Assembly: GCF_036884655.1 (NCBI RefSeq)
Contig: NC_088345.1
Location: forward strand, 27,259,501 to 27,323,500
Length of the DNA stretch: 64,000 nucleotides
From: Musa acuminata AAA Group
Taxonomy: Eukaryota; Streptophyta; Magnoliopsida; Zingiberales; Musaceae
Direction of reading: 5' to 3'
Shown piece after piece: positions 55,375 to 64,000 of this stretch; position 1 is the first letter of the stretch; each line of letters begins with the position of its first letter. The notes under the pieces are model-generated. The model was not told where the DNA came from, did no database searches, and worked only from the letters and a program-made list of their open reading frames with translations. The position numbers and the translations under genes are program-made.

Positions 55375-58300
55375 TGTAATATCCCTCACTTTTGAAAATT
55401 ATTAATAAAGATTTATTTATAAATCAGAGGATCTATATGTAAATATAGAAATTTCAAGGACTAAACTGTTAAGTTACAAAAAAAAAAAAGAGAAAACCAA
55501 AAATTTCGGTTTTATCCCACCACCTCCCACGCTCTTTGTTTCTCGAAAAGAGAGAGGAGCGGTGGGGGCGTGGGGAGAAGAAGAGAGATAGCTGTAGTAG
55601 CTAGGGCTACAGCACCTTTGTTTCCGCAGGTGGAAACAGAGGAGAGGTGTGGGGTGTTCGAAGATGAGAATAAGAAGAAGAGGAAGAGAAGAAGAAGAGG
55701 AAGTAGGAGAAGAGGTTGTGATACCTCTGTTTCCAGCAGAGGAAACAAAGGAGATGGTGTGTGTGATGCCGGGGAGGAGGAGGGAAGAAGAAGAAGAGAA
55801 GGGGAAGAAGGGGCGGCAGCTGCGGCGATGGCAGCTGCAATTGGAAGAGAAGAAGGAGAGGAAGATGAGCAGTGGAGGAAAAAGAGGCTGTGGCCGTGGC
55901 TAAGGCTACGACTGCAACAATGCAGCTGGGAAAAAAGAGAAGGAAAGGAAGAAGAAGAGAAAGTAAAAGGGAAGATGAGAGCAAGAGGAGAAGGGGAGGC
56001 AGTTGTGGCAGTGGTAGCCGCAGTTGGAAGAGAAGGAGAGGAAATAGAGCGGAGAGGAAGAAAAGGCTGCGGTTGTGGTGGCCGCGGCCATGGTTGCGAC
56101 TACGACTGCAGTAGTTGTAGCTGGGAAAGAAAAGAAAATAAAGGGGGGAAAAAGGGGCTACAGACGGGGTTGCGGCCGCGGCAGCAGCGACTACGTATGT
56201 AGTAGCTGTGTTTACGAAAGAAGGGGAGGAAGAAGGCAGTGCGGTGGAAGGGGCTGTGACTGTGGCAGCGGTAGTGGCGGTGGCTGTGGCAGTTGTGTTT
56301 GGGAAAGAAAATGAAGGAATGAGAGTAAGAGAGAGCAGGTGACTATGCCTCTATGTTCTACATGAGCTGCAGTTGTGGAGGAAAAAGAGAAGACATGTAG
56401 AAAACGAAAAAGGGAGAGGACACGGAGGAAAAGTAAAAGGATTTGGGTTGACACCTTCTTTGGATCTTCGGATCAAAATCTTTAAAAGGCAAGTGTTCTA
56501 ACCCTTTCTATTGCAAGCTTTCTAATTCTTTTCTCTTGCAAGTTTTTCGATCCTTTCTATTACAAACGTTTCAATCCTTTTTATTGCAAGTGTCCCGATC
56601 TTTTCTCCTACAAGTGTCCTAAATCTTTTCTCCTGCAAGTGTTCTGATCCTTCCTATTGCAAGTGTTCCGATCCTTCCTATTGCAAGCTTTCTAATCTTT
56701 CCTATTGCAAGTGTCCTGATCATTCCTTACTGCAATTTTATCTCTATATTTGCCTTGAATATGAGGAACTTTGAATTGTTAAAGCCTTGCATTTGATATA
56801 TCTCCTGTTTAGACATAACGATTCGAATCTGTGCAACTTTTGAGATTATGATCTTTCTACTCTATTATGGTTATAACTTCATATATTGACCTCTGATTTG
56901 GACAAAACATATTTGATCAGAATATAGACTCATAAACCTTTCTTTTGATAGCATATTTTAAGAATTCAGAGTAAGTTTATCTGCCTAAAACTTTTGTTTC
57001 AAATGAGCCTACAGATTCTGCAAAACAGGGATCGTAATTTCTGACCTTTCGATACTGAACTGCTTATAAGTCCCTATTGCAAGCATTGATTTATTCAAAG
57101 CTTAGTTCATTGGAAACTAGACTCGTAGATCTTTCTTTAATACCTGGATTGAAAGATTTAGAGTCCAAAAGCCTGCCCAATTTTCTGTTGAAACCGACCC
57201 TATGAATTCTGTAACATTGAGATTTGTTCTTTGATCTTGGGTTACTAAATCCATTGTAACTCTTTGTTAGAAATTTTGATTCATATGACTTGTTTTATTT
57301 GAAAATAGATGGAAATATCTTTCCACAATACCTTTCTTGATTATATTGGAGCACAATTGATAGTTTAAATCATTTGTTCAATGTGCCTCTTGAATTCTAC
57401 CAAAAATCAAGCTTTGGTCGATTTCGCATATTCTGGTTTCATTCCTTTGGAAGTTGATATCCTTTAGCTTTCTTATTCAATTGAGCTTTATATTACTGCT
57501 TTGAATTCTTATATGCTCTTGTCCTTAAAATTATTTGCATTCTTTAAAACTATTGTGTAACGTTTATGCTATATCGTATTGACTCATACAAGCACATGTA
57601 TATCCTATTGTTCCGCATTTGCTTTCGTTATGTGCCTATTCTAGTTTCATTCATTTGGACATTGAATTCATCTAACCTTCTTATTTGAATTCAGTTATAT
57701 GTGATTGCTCGGAATCCTTGAATGCTCTTGCTTTCATTTCCTTTCAAATCTGATACAATTGTGAAAGATTATTACTTACTTCGTATTGACTCGTAAAGAC
57801 ACTTGTATGTTTTGTTGTTCTGCGTGTGCTTCTGATATGAGCTATTTATTGTTCATACTACCCTTTTGTACTCTTGTGTTTGTGGGATTTGTGAACCTTT
57901 GCCAGAAATGGTAAATGGAGTTATGCATAGAGCCTGTGATGCTCTGCCGGCCCCCTTTGACTTCACCTAGACGTTGGTGTATGGAGCTCCCAAACGTGGG
58001 AGACCTCCTAGATGTGGGAGACTTCTGTTTGGTGGTCATTCATAAATAGATGAATCACATTCTGTTTGTAGTCCCACTACACCTTCTGTATGTTTGATAT
58101 GATATCCAGAGCTTTGGTTATGCGTTTCTGTATATGCTTTGGTTAAGAATGATATGAATGCAACATCAAATACGATGTTTGAGCTTTTGTTTAGTATTTG
58201 TTATTGATATGTTCCGAAATGTTTCATTTGTTATTGATATGCTCCGAAACATTTCATACCCCATTGATATGCTTTGAAATGTTTTATCTATTATTGTTAC

Positions 58301-58487
58301 GCTTCGAAATGTTCCATGTCATTGATATGCTCCGGAATATTTCATACGCCATTGATATGCTCCGAAATGTTTCATCTACTATTGTCTCAAATTATTGTTC
58401 ACAATACCCTTTTGTACTCTAGTGTTTGTGGGATTATTTGGATCTTTGCCAGAAATGGTAAAGGGTATGTGCTTAGAGCCTGCGATG

Positions 58488-58935
58488 TGTTATGACCCTT
58501 TTTCTGAGCTTTTGAATAATGTTTATTGAGTCTGTTTAGTCCATTTGTTTATTGAGTCGGTTTGGTTCAGTTAGAGTCAAGTAGAGGTTTATCTAATATT
58601 TATTTATTATTAGAGTTCAAGTCCTAATGGACTCTGGGTGGAACTTTATAAATAGGGATGTAACTGCTTCTTTTCAGTAAGTTATGAAAAATACTATTCT
58701 GTCTGTGGACAAACCTTAGGAGGCCGATCCCCTCGAAGTGATCAAGGAGGGCCGATCCCCTCGAAGCAATCAAGGAGGCCGTTCCCCTCGAAGCGATCAT
58801 TATCATCCCCATTTCTCCCCTTTCTTCCACGATAAGACTTTAGGGTCTTATCATTTGGTATCAGAGCCTACGATAATACTTTAGGGTCTTATCATTTGGT
58901 ATCAGAGCGACGATAAAACCTTCAGGATCTTATCA
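58488..58935 (+). repeat. G4 5' LTR
   Basis: Starts TGTTATGACCC and ends TCTTATCA. It contains a TATA box (58647-58654), three copies of a 29-bp AGGAGGCCGATCCCCTCGAA-type unit (58710-58800), and two 41-bp PBS-containing units at its end. Its length of 448 bp equals that of the 3' LTR, which fixes the end at 58935, not at the earlier TCTTATCA at 58853. Confidence 0.88.
58647..58654 (+). promoter_or_regulatory. G4 LTR TATA box
   Basis: TATAAATA in the context CTTTATAAATAGGGATG. G2 has a similar site (20096-20103). Confidence 0.65.
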
Positions 58936-59113
58936 TTTGGTATCAGAGCCTACGATAAGACTTTAGGGTCTTATCATTTAGTATCAGAGCGACGATAAAA
59001 CCTTCAGGGTCTTATCATTTGGTATCAAAGCCTACGATAAGACTTTAGGGTCTTATTATTTGGTATCAGAGCCTACGATAAGACTTTAGGGTCTTATCAT
59101 TTGGTCTCAGAGC
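58856..59113 (+). repeat. Array of seven PBS copies at a 41-bp period
   Basis: TGGTATCAGAGC or a variant of it lies at 58856, 58897, 58938, 58979 (TAGTATCAGAGC), 59020 (TGGTATCAAAGC), 59061 and 59102 (TGGTCTCAGAGC). Every step is exactly 41 bp. Each unit also holds the LTR-end sequence GGTCTTATCA or a close form. Some units form a hairpin GATAAGAC/GTCTTATC. Units of two types (CCTACG and GACG after the PBS) alternate at first. Copies 1-2 lie within the LTR, copies 3-7 after it. Confidence 0.95.
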
Positions 59114-60481
59114 AACAAAGCTATCAAAAAAAAAAAAAAACAAAAACAAAAGAAAGAAAGAAAGAAAGAAAGAAAGAAGAAGCAGCAACCTCAGCCACGA
59201 ACCCGCAGCCACGCACGCCTTCTTCCCCTGCTTCCCTTCTCTTCCACCGCCGGCGCTGCTTCCTGATCAGCGACCATCGCCGCCGTTGCTCCCCGGTCAG
59301 CACCCACCGCTGCCGCTGTGCCCCGGCAAGCAACCTTCTCACCTCGCCTCCTCGCTGCCCGCATCTCGCTCCAGCGAGAAGGGCCGCCGCCGCCGATTCC
59401 CAGCTAGCGGACCACCCATCGCCGCTTATATCGTTGGCGACGCTGCCCTAGCTGCACCGCCATCGCTGGCTTCCCTTGGTTGGAGCTTCGGCCGTGCGAT
59501 CTGTTGGTGTCGCTGTTTTTGTGGTGCGATAGAAACAGAGCAGCCGCCGGTCCCTCTACTGCCGCAGGCGTCGGTCGCCTCTACAGCCGCCGACTCCTAC
59601 TTCTCCACCGCTGCCGCTGCTTCTCGGCCGCACGATCACCGTCGCACCGCCATTGCCAGCATCGCCAGCAGCTCCGCCGGCTGTGGTGCGATAGAAACAG
59701 AGCACCCTGTTTCCCATCTCCAGCATCGCAACTTCCCGGCCAGCGATGACGCTCGCTGCCTTTTTCTCCACCGCCGCTGCTGGTTCTCGATCGCTCTATC
59801 ACCGCCGCCCGCCTCCCAGCCGCAACCCTCACCATGCCCCCCCCTTGGTCGCAGCCGCAGCCGCCGGTTGCCGCAGCCCTCGTTGCAATGGTTGCAGAAA
59901 CAGAGCTTCCTCTATTACTGCAGCCCCCGTCGATCCTGGCTGCGACCCTCACTGCCTCCTTCTCCACCGCCAACGCTGCGCTCCGGCCAGCGACCACCGC
60001 TGCTGCCAGTCACCGCAGCCTTCTCCTCAACTGCTCGTGATCCTTTTGGCCAACTCCTTCGGTGGTGCGACAAAAACAGAGTACGCAGCAACAAAAATAG
60101 TGGCACCCTCGGCTGCCGCGGCCGCCGATTGTAACCACTGTTGTCGCTCCCGGCCAACGACCAACCCCTCGTTCTGCAGCAGCCGCCCTCCAACAGCGAA
60201 CGCAGCAACCGTAGCAAGTACGCTGCCTTGCCTCAACCCCGTTGCTCGACGATCGCCCCTTGGGTCGTAGCAACTGCAACCACATCAACGCAGTCGCCTT
60301 CCAACCCCGACGCTCTCACCCCACACCTCGATAGAAACAGGGCAGCTACTCTTCTTCCAACGCAGCGACCGCAACACTGCCCTTGGCGTCCACCTCCTTG
60401 GCAACTTCGCATCTACAGTGTTGATGCCCTTGTCCGACACCAAAAACAGGAGTTGAGATTACAGATTTGCAGTCTTACGCA
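59114..60481 (+). other. G4 C-rich leader with diffuse repeats
   Basis: After an A-run and a (GAAA)n microsatellite (59128-59180), the sequence is very rich in C and CCG. Open frames occur in several phases and on both strands because stops are rare in such DNA. A motif of the form GTGCGATAGAAACAGAGC recurs at 59524, 59686, 59894 (partial), 60064, 60329 (partial) and 60435 (partial), in different phases. I do not regard it as coding. Confidence 0.7.
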
Positions 60482-61681
60482 ATGGCCACCGATAACTCAG
60501 TGAAAGCACGAATGAAAGCATTATAAATTAAAATTGAGAACCGGTTACAAGAAGTACTTAATGATTTCAAAAAGGATTTACTGGGGAGCCTTAGTAAATT
60601 TCAACAAGGTGGGAGCTCAAGTTCTACGTTGCACAGATCTGAAAATACAAGAAAAGGGCCCCAAGATTATGACACAAATTACTCACACATGAAGATGGAA
60701 TTTCCGAGATGGAAAGATGGAGATCCGACTAATTGGATCTCTAAGGCAGAAAATGTTTTCCTTTTTCACAGAACCCCAGAAGAATCCAAGGTAGAAGTGG
60801 CCTTAATCCAACTCGAGGGAGATGCACTCCAGTGGTACGATTGGTATGAAACATTTCACGGAGTTCCTTCGTGGGAGCAGTTCAAAAGAGGGCTTTTTGT
60901 TCGCTTTGGCCCATCCGAATATGAGAATGTTGATTGCCAGCTCGCAAAAATTCATCAAACTTCTACAGTGTTAGAATATCAGAGTAGGTTTGAAAGATTA
61001 TCAAATCAAGCTAGAGATTGGTCGAACCGACAACTTCTGGATACATTTATTGAAGGGCTTATTCCAGAGATCCGGTGCGAAGTTAAGGCTCGTCAACCCC
61101 GTACTATGATAGCTGCGATCTCATTTGCAAACCTACATGAGAAAAAAATTAGCAAGGAAAGATCAGCAAGGGGTATGTATTATGATGAAAAATGGAGTAT
61201 GGAGCACCGATGTAAACAAGGGCAACTTCTGATGATTGAACCAATTGGAGAGGAACCGAAAGCTAAGAATGTGGACTCCGATCATGAAGGTATAAATTCT
61301 AATGAAGATGTTGGACCTACCATATATACAATGCATGCATTAACCGACTACTCTAACCCGCAAACTATGGAAGTTGGCGAAACTCTAGAACATAAGCCTG
61401 TTATAGTTTTGATTGATACTGGTAGCGCTAACAATTTTATGGACAATGAGATTGTTGACCGATTGGCCTACCACATTGAAGACTATGACAGATTCGAAGT
61501 AAAGATCGTTGATGGACGGATTTTCACTTGTGATAGCAAAGGTTCAAAGATAAAATTGATTATACAGGGCCAGAAGTTTCATGCAACGATTGCTACATTG
61601 AAAGACCGACTTGTTGCTTACACTATTAAAAAGTGGAGATCATACTTACTTGATCAACGGGTTGTGATGCGTTACAAATAG
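60482..61681 (+). pseudogene. G4 gag-protease, one premature stop
   Basis: From the ATG at 60482 one frame of 400 codons is open except for a TAA at 60524 (codon 15). It has a basic and coiled N-terminus, the gag block (FPRWKDGDPTNWISKAENVF, EGDALQWYDWYETFHGVPSW, YQSRFERLSNQARDWSNRQL, EGLIPEIRCEVKARQPRTM) and an aspartic protease with an intact LIDTGSANNFMD site (about 61430). The zinc knuckle is reduced to a remnant (GMYYDEKWSMEHRCKQGQ). It ends in a piece of RNase H (KKWRSYLLDQ) after the deletion of RT. Confidence 0.88.
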
Positions 61682-61767
61682 CCTATGACTGAAGTGCTAA
61701 AAGACAAGCTCCCCGAGATTGATGCTGCTCAGCCTTGAGGACAAGGTTGATTTAAAGAGGGAGGAAC
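61682..61767 (+). other. G4 pol tail remnant and PPT
   Basis: A short pol tail (TEVLKDKLPEIDAA) is followed by GGACAAGGTTGATTTAAAG and the purine tract AAAGAGGGAGGA just before the LTR. G2 has the same order at 19875-19903. Confidence 0.7.
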
Positions 61768-62215
61768 TATTAGGACCCTTTTTCTGAGCTTTTGAATAAT
61801 GTTTATTAAGTCTGTTTAGTCCATTTGTTTATTGAGTCAGTTTGGTTTAGTTAGAGTCAAGTAGAGGTTTATCAAATATTTATTTATTATTAGAGTTCAA
61901 GTCCTGATGGACTCTGGGTGAAACTCTATAAATAGGGATGTAACTGCTTCTTTTCAGTAAGCTATGAAAAATACTATTCTGTCTTTGGACAAACCCTAGG
62001 AGGCCGATCCCCTCGAAGTGATCAAGGAGGGCCGATCCCCTCGAAGCGATCAAGGAGGTCGATCCCCTCGAAGCGATCATTATCATCCCCATTTCTCCCC
62101 TTTCTTCCACGATAAGACTTTAGGGTCTTATCATTTGGTATCAGAGCCTACGATAATACTTTAGGGTCTTATCATTTGGTATCAGAGCGACGATAAAACC
62201 TTCATGGTCTTATCA
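61768..62215 (+). repeat. G4 3' LTR
   Basis: 448 bp, starting TATTAGGACCC (decayed TG) and ending TCTTATCA, followed by the TSD. Contains the 29-bp units (61998-62085) and two PBS-containing units (PBS copies at 62136 and 62177). No further array unit follows, as expected if the LTR end lies at the third PBS. Confidence 0.92.
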
Positions 62216-63182
62216 CGATGCTCTAGATTATGTTTGGTGGTCATTCAGAAATGGATGGACCATATTATGTTTGGAATCCCATTTCACCTTTTATTTGTTT
62301 CATCTGTTATTGTTACACTTCGAAATGTTCCATATGTTATTGTTATACTTCGGAACATTTCATACGCTATTGATATGCTTCAATTACTCTGTGCTCTATT
62401 TGCTATGACCTGAAATGTTCTGAAATATCCTATTTGCCATTGATATGCTCTGGAACATCTCGTACGCTACTGATATACTCCACTATGCTCCATTTGTTAT
62501 GAACCAAATATGTTTTGAATGATATGACACATATGATTTTGTATCTAATGAGATGGTATCCTTGAGAATTCGTGTATTCTGCCTTGTATTATGATATCTT
62601 ACTTGTTTGAAACCGTTCCTTTTATTCTGAATATGCTTTGTCACTTGCTGAGCTGTTTTTAGCTCACTTCGTTGTTATATAAATCTTTCAGGTCAAGTTG
62701 CCAATCTTTATGATGTTTTGAATTGGGCTGAGGCAGTGGAGAGCTATTCAGAATTATGGGCAAATCTTGTTAGTTATTATGTTATTTTTGTATAAGCATA
62801 TTTTGTATGAAATGAAATGTTGTCGATGAATCGAAATGGATATACCTTGTAAAAGTGTTAGACGATCTCTCTTATTTGGAATTTCGGAATGTTAAGTCTA
62901 ATTTCTGATGATATGAACTTGTGGTGAATAATTGGAGTTCTGATTGTATAATTTATTTAGCTTGTGGATTTATAAATGTTGTTTATGTTTGTCAAGTTGG
63001 CTTGGGTTGCCATAAATGTGAATTATCGAGTGATGTAATATATTATTATAAACTGCACAGGTTTTATAGATCTGAATTTGATAGAATGTTTTTCAGTGTC
63101 CTCAAATGTTAGTTTGGATCCTGGATTAGTTTGTGATGAAAATTTTAATATTATCAATATTTTTGAGGGGCGTGACATCTAC

Positions 63183-63480
63183 AACCGAAGTCGAATACAT
63201 AGTGGCGAGTGCATGTTGTGCGCATGTTGTACGGATAAAAATTACATTATAACATTACAAGATTTACCTTAAGATCATTCCCATAAAATATGATAACACG
63301 AGTGTAATATGTTTAACAAAAAATCTTATTTAACACACTAAAACTAAACATGTTGACATTAGGCATCATTTCATAAGAGATCATGTTAATAACTATGATA
63401 TATCTTTAGAGTTTTTTAATACGAAATATTAATTAGCTGATATCTTTACAAAACCTTTAAATGAAGAACAATTTGATATT
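63183..63480 (+). pseudogene. C1 RNase H end
   Basis: Continues C1 after G3: TEVEYIVASACCAHVVRIK, then KYDNTSVICLTKNLI (with differences) and RHHFIRDHVNNYD, the usual end of copia pol. Stop codons and frameshifts are present. The frame closes near 63480. Confidence 0.8.
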
Positions 63481-64000
63481 ATTAGAAGAGAGTTAGGGAT
63501 GCTAAATTGTTCGAATACATAAATTTGATGTATATCTTTTCCAGACTTTCTTGATTTTTTTTAAAGGCTTTCATGAAATTATTTTATTTTGTATCTAAGG
63601 CCTTTATGAAATCTGGAATACTAATCTACTTGGTATCAAATTTATTTCATGCCCTTGCTCCATCACTTAATGATTCTTAATACACTTAATCACATCACTC
63701 ATAGAATTCATTGATAAAAGCATCTCTCATGGATTTCACTCTTGAAATTTTAATGAGAAACGGATTTGACTTATCAAGTTTTATTTTTGATGCTCCTCTC
63801 CCTTGAATTCTTCCTTACTCTTCTCATGAAAGATGAATTTTTTGAATTCCAATAGATATCTTGATCCTTGATAGATGAATTTTAGTGTGTGATGATTACT
63901 TACAAGAATGGCGATTTGATATCTTGATCCTTTTCGTGAATCCCTTCTCTTTGTTAAAATTTAAGCATGATTTAATGAAACTCATTTATTGTTTTGAATT
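63481..64000 (+). other. C1 3' untranslated part, to window edge
   Basis: No gene is seen. The sequence matches the C2 3' untranslated part (43185-43560), including the start GTTCGAATACAT against GTCCGAATGCAT. The C1 PPT and 3' LTR should lie to the right of the window. Confidence 0.7.

Larger units (their letters stand above)
58488..62215 (+). mobile_element. G4: small gypsy element with gag-protease and a PBS array
   Basis: 3728 bp with the TSD CGATG on both sides. It has 448-bp LTRs (58488-58935, 61768-62215), five further PBS copies, a 1.37-kb C-rich leader, one gag-protease frame (60482-61681), a short piece of RNase H and a PPT. RT, most of RNase H and integrase are gone. The gag is related to that of G2. 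The youngest insertion in G3. Confidence 0.93.
49670..63177 (+). mobile_element. G3: Ty3/gypsy (Tekay/Del-like) element with ~4-kb LTRs, holding G4
   Basis: 5' LTR 49670-53732, internal region 53733-55374, 3' LTR 55375-63177 (about 4.07 kb without G4 and its TSD). The flanks TCGAC and TCTAC (63178-63182) differ at one base. The internal region is only 1.64 kb and has remnants of gag and RT, with most of pol deleted. The gag knuckle resembles that of G1. The LTRs are large, which is usual for the Tekay lineage. Confidence 0.9.
55375..63177 (+). repeat. G3 3' LTR, split by G4
   Basis: The parts 55375-58487 and 62221-63177 together match the 5' LTR; CGATG at 58483-58487 and 62216-62220 is the TSD of G4. 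The GA-rich part (55560-56330), tandem repeats (56480-56720) and ATATGCTCCGAAATG repeats (58200-58380) correspond to those of the 5' LTR. A second block of these repeats is at 62300-62480. Confidence 0.9.
23795..64000 (+). mobile_element. C1: SIRE/Maximus-like copia, outermost host element
   Basis: The 5' LTR end (to 24425), PBS, gag, protease and integrase (24426-27023) are followed by the C2 insertion. The same copia pol then resumes at 47922 with the integrase C-terminus and RT, is interrupted by G3 at 49670, and resumes at 63183 with the last part of RNase H and the 3' untranslated part, which runs off the window. The continuity of the protein order across both insertions, together with matching TSDs, shows that this is one element. 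It is not intact anywhere. Confidence 0.85.

Noticed and set aside
58854..58870. tRNA gene fragment at TGGTATCAGAGC sites
   Set aside because: Only the 12-base match to the tRNA 3' end is present, next to LTR ends; no tRNA arms or internal promoter boxes.
58856..59113. CRISPR-like array (evenly spaced repeats)
   Set aside because: The period is even, but the spacers are repeated too and the repeat is a tRNA-Met PBS next to an LTR. The host is a plant.
59286..60270. 282-codon and other ORFs in C-rich DNA
   Set aside because: Frames are open in several phases on both strands, residues are biased to Pro/Ser/Ala, and the recurring motif shifts phase. Better explained as the G4 leader.
1..64000. 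Prokaryotic defence, phage or operon-type system
   Set aside because: No operons, ribosome-binding sites or bacterial genes; every coding trace belongs to plant LTR retrotransposons.

Overview
This is nuclear DNA of a flowering plant and consists almost wholly of LTR retrotransposons inserted into one another. I see no ordinary host gene, rRNA, tRNA gene, CRISPR array or prokaryotic system. The evidence is LTRs with TG...CA ends, 5-bp target-site duplications (TSDs), primer-binding sites (PBS) matching plant initiator tRNA-Met (TGGTATCAGAGC), polypurine tracts (PPT), and decayed Ty1/copia (SIRE/Maximus-like) and Ty3/gypsy (chromovirus-like) gag-pol. The mix would fit a monocot such as a Musaceae species, but that is a weak impression.
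Left part (1-21.3 kb): G1 is a minus-strand gypsy element (3' LTR 1-1287, 5' LTR 13324-16272). It is split by T1 (4182-12915, TSD GTTAT), a minus-strand copia-type element that encodes only a capsid-type gag. Next is G2 (16273-21042), a plus-strand gypsy whose 3' end is tandemly duplicated. From 21.0 to 24.4 kb there is a patchwork of SIRE-type LTR pieces in both orientations.
Right part (23.8-64 kb): C1, a plus-strand SIRE-like copia, runs off the window. It is interrupted twice. The first interruption is C2, a complete copia element (27024-47916, TSD AGCCT). C2 itself holds X1, a chimeric TRIM/gypsy insertion (30989-33480, TSD ATGGA); T2, a second capsid-only element (33775-41123, TSD RAACA); and S1, a solo LTR (43954-46100, TSD TACTT) that holds M1, a 529-bp TRIM (44528-45056, TSD CCCTA). 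The second interruption is G3, a gypsy element with LTRs of about 4 kb (49670-63177, TSD TCKAC). G3 holds G4, a small gypsy (58488-62215, TSD CGATG) with gag-protease only.
No element has an intact pol. The cis-acting parts (LTR ends, PBS, PPT, leader hairpins) are better kept than the coding parts, so several of these elements look like parasites that used proteins made elsewhere. The most unusual feature is in G4: seven PBS copies at an exact 41-bp period, two inside the LTR and five after it, with the LTR end falling exactly at the third copy. This suggests LTR growth by alternative priming. Other points of interest are the T1/T2 capsid-only family, RNA-type hairpins with a C-tract loop next to the PBS, a covarying hairpin in the G3 LTRs, and the X1 chimera.
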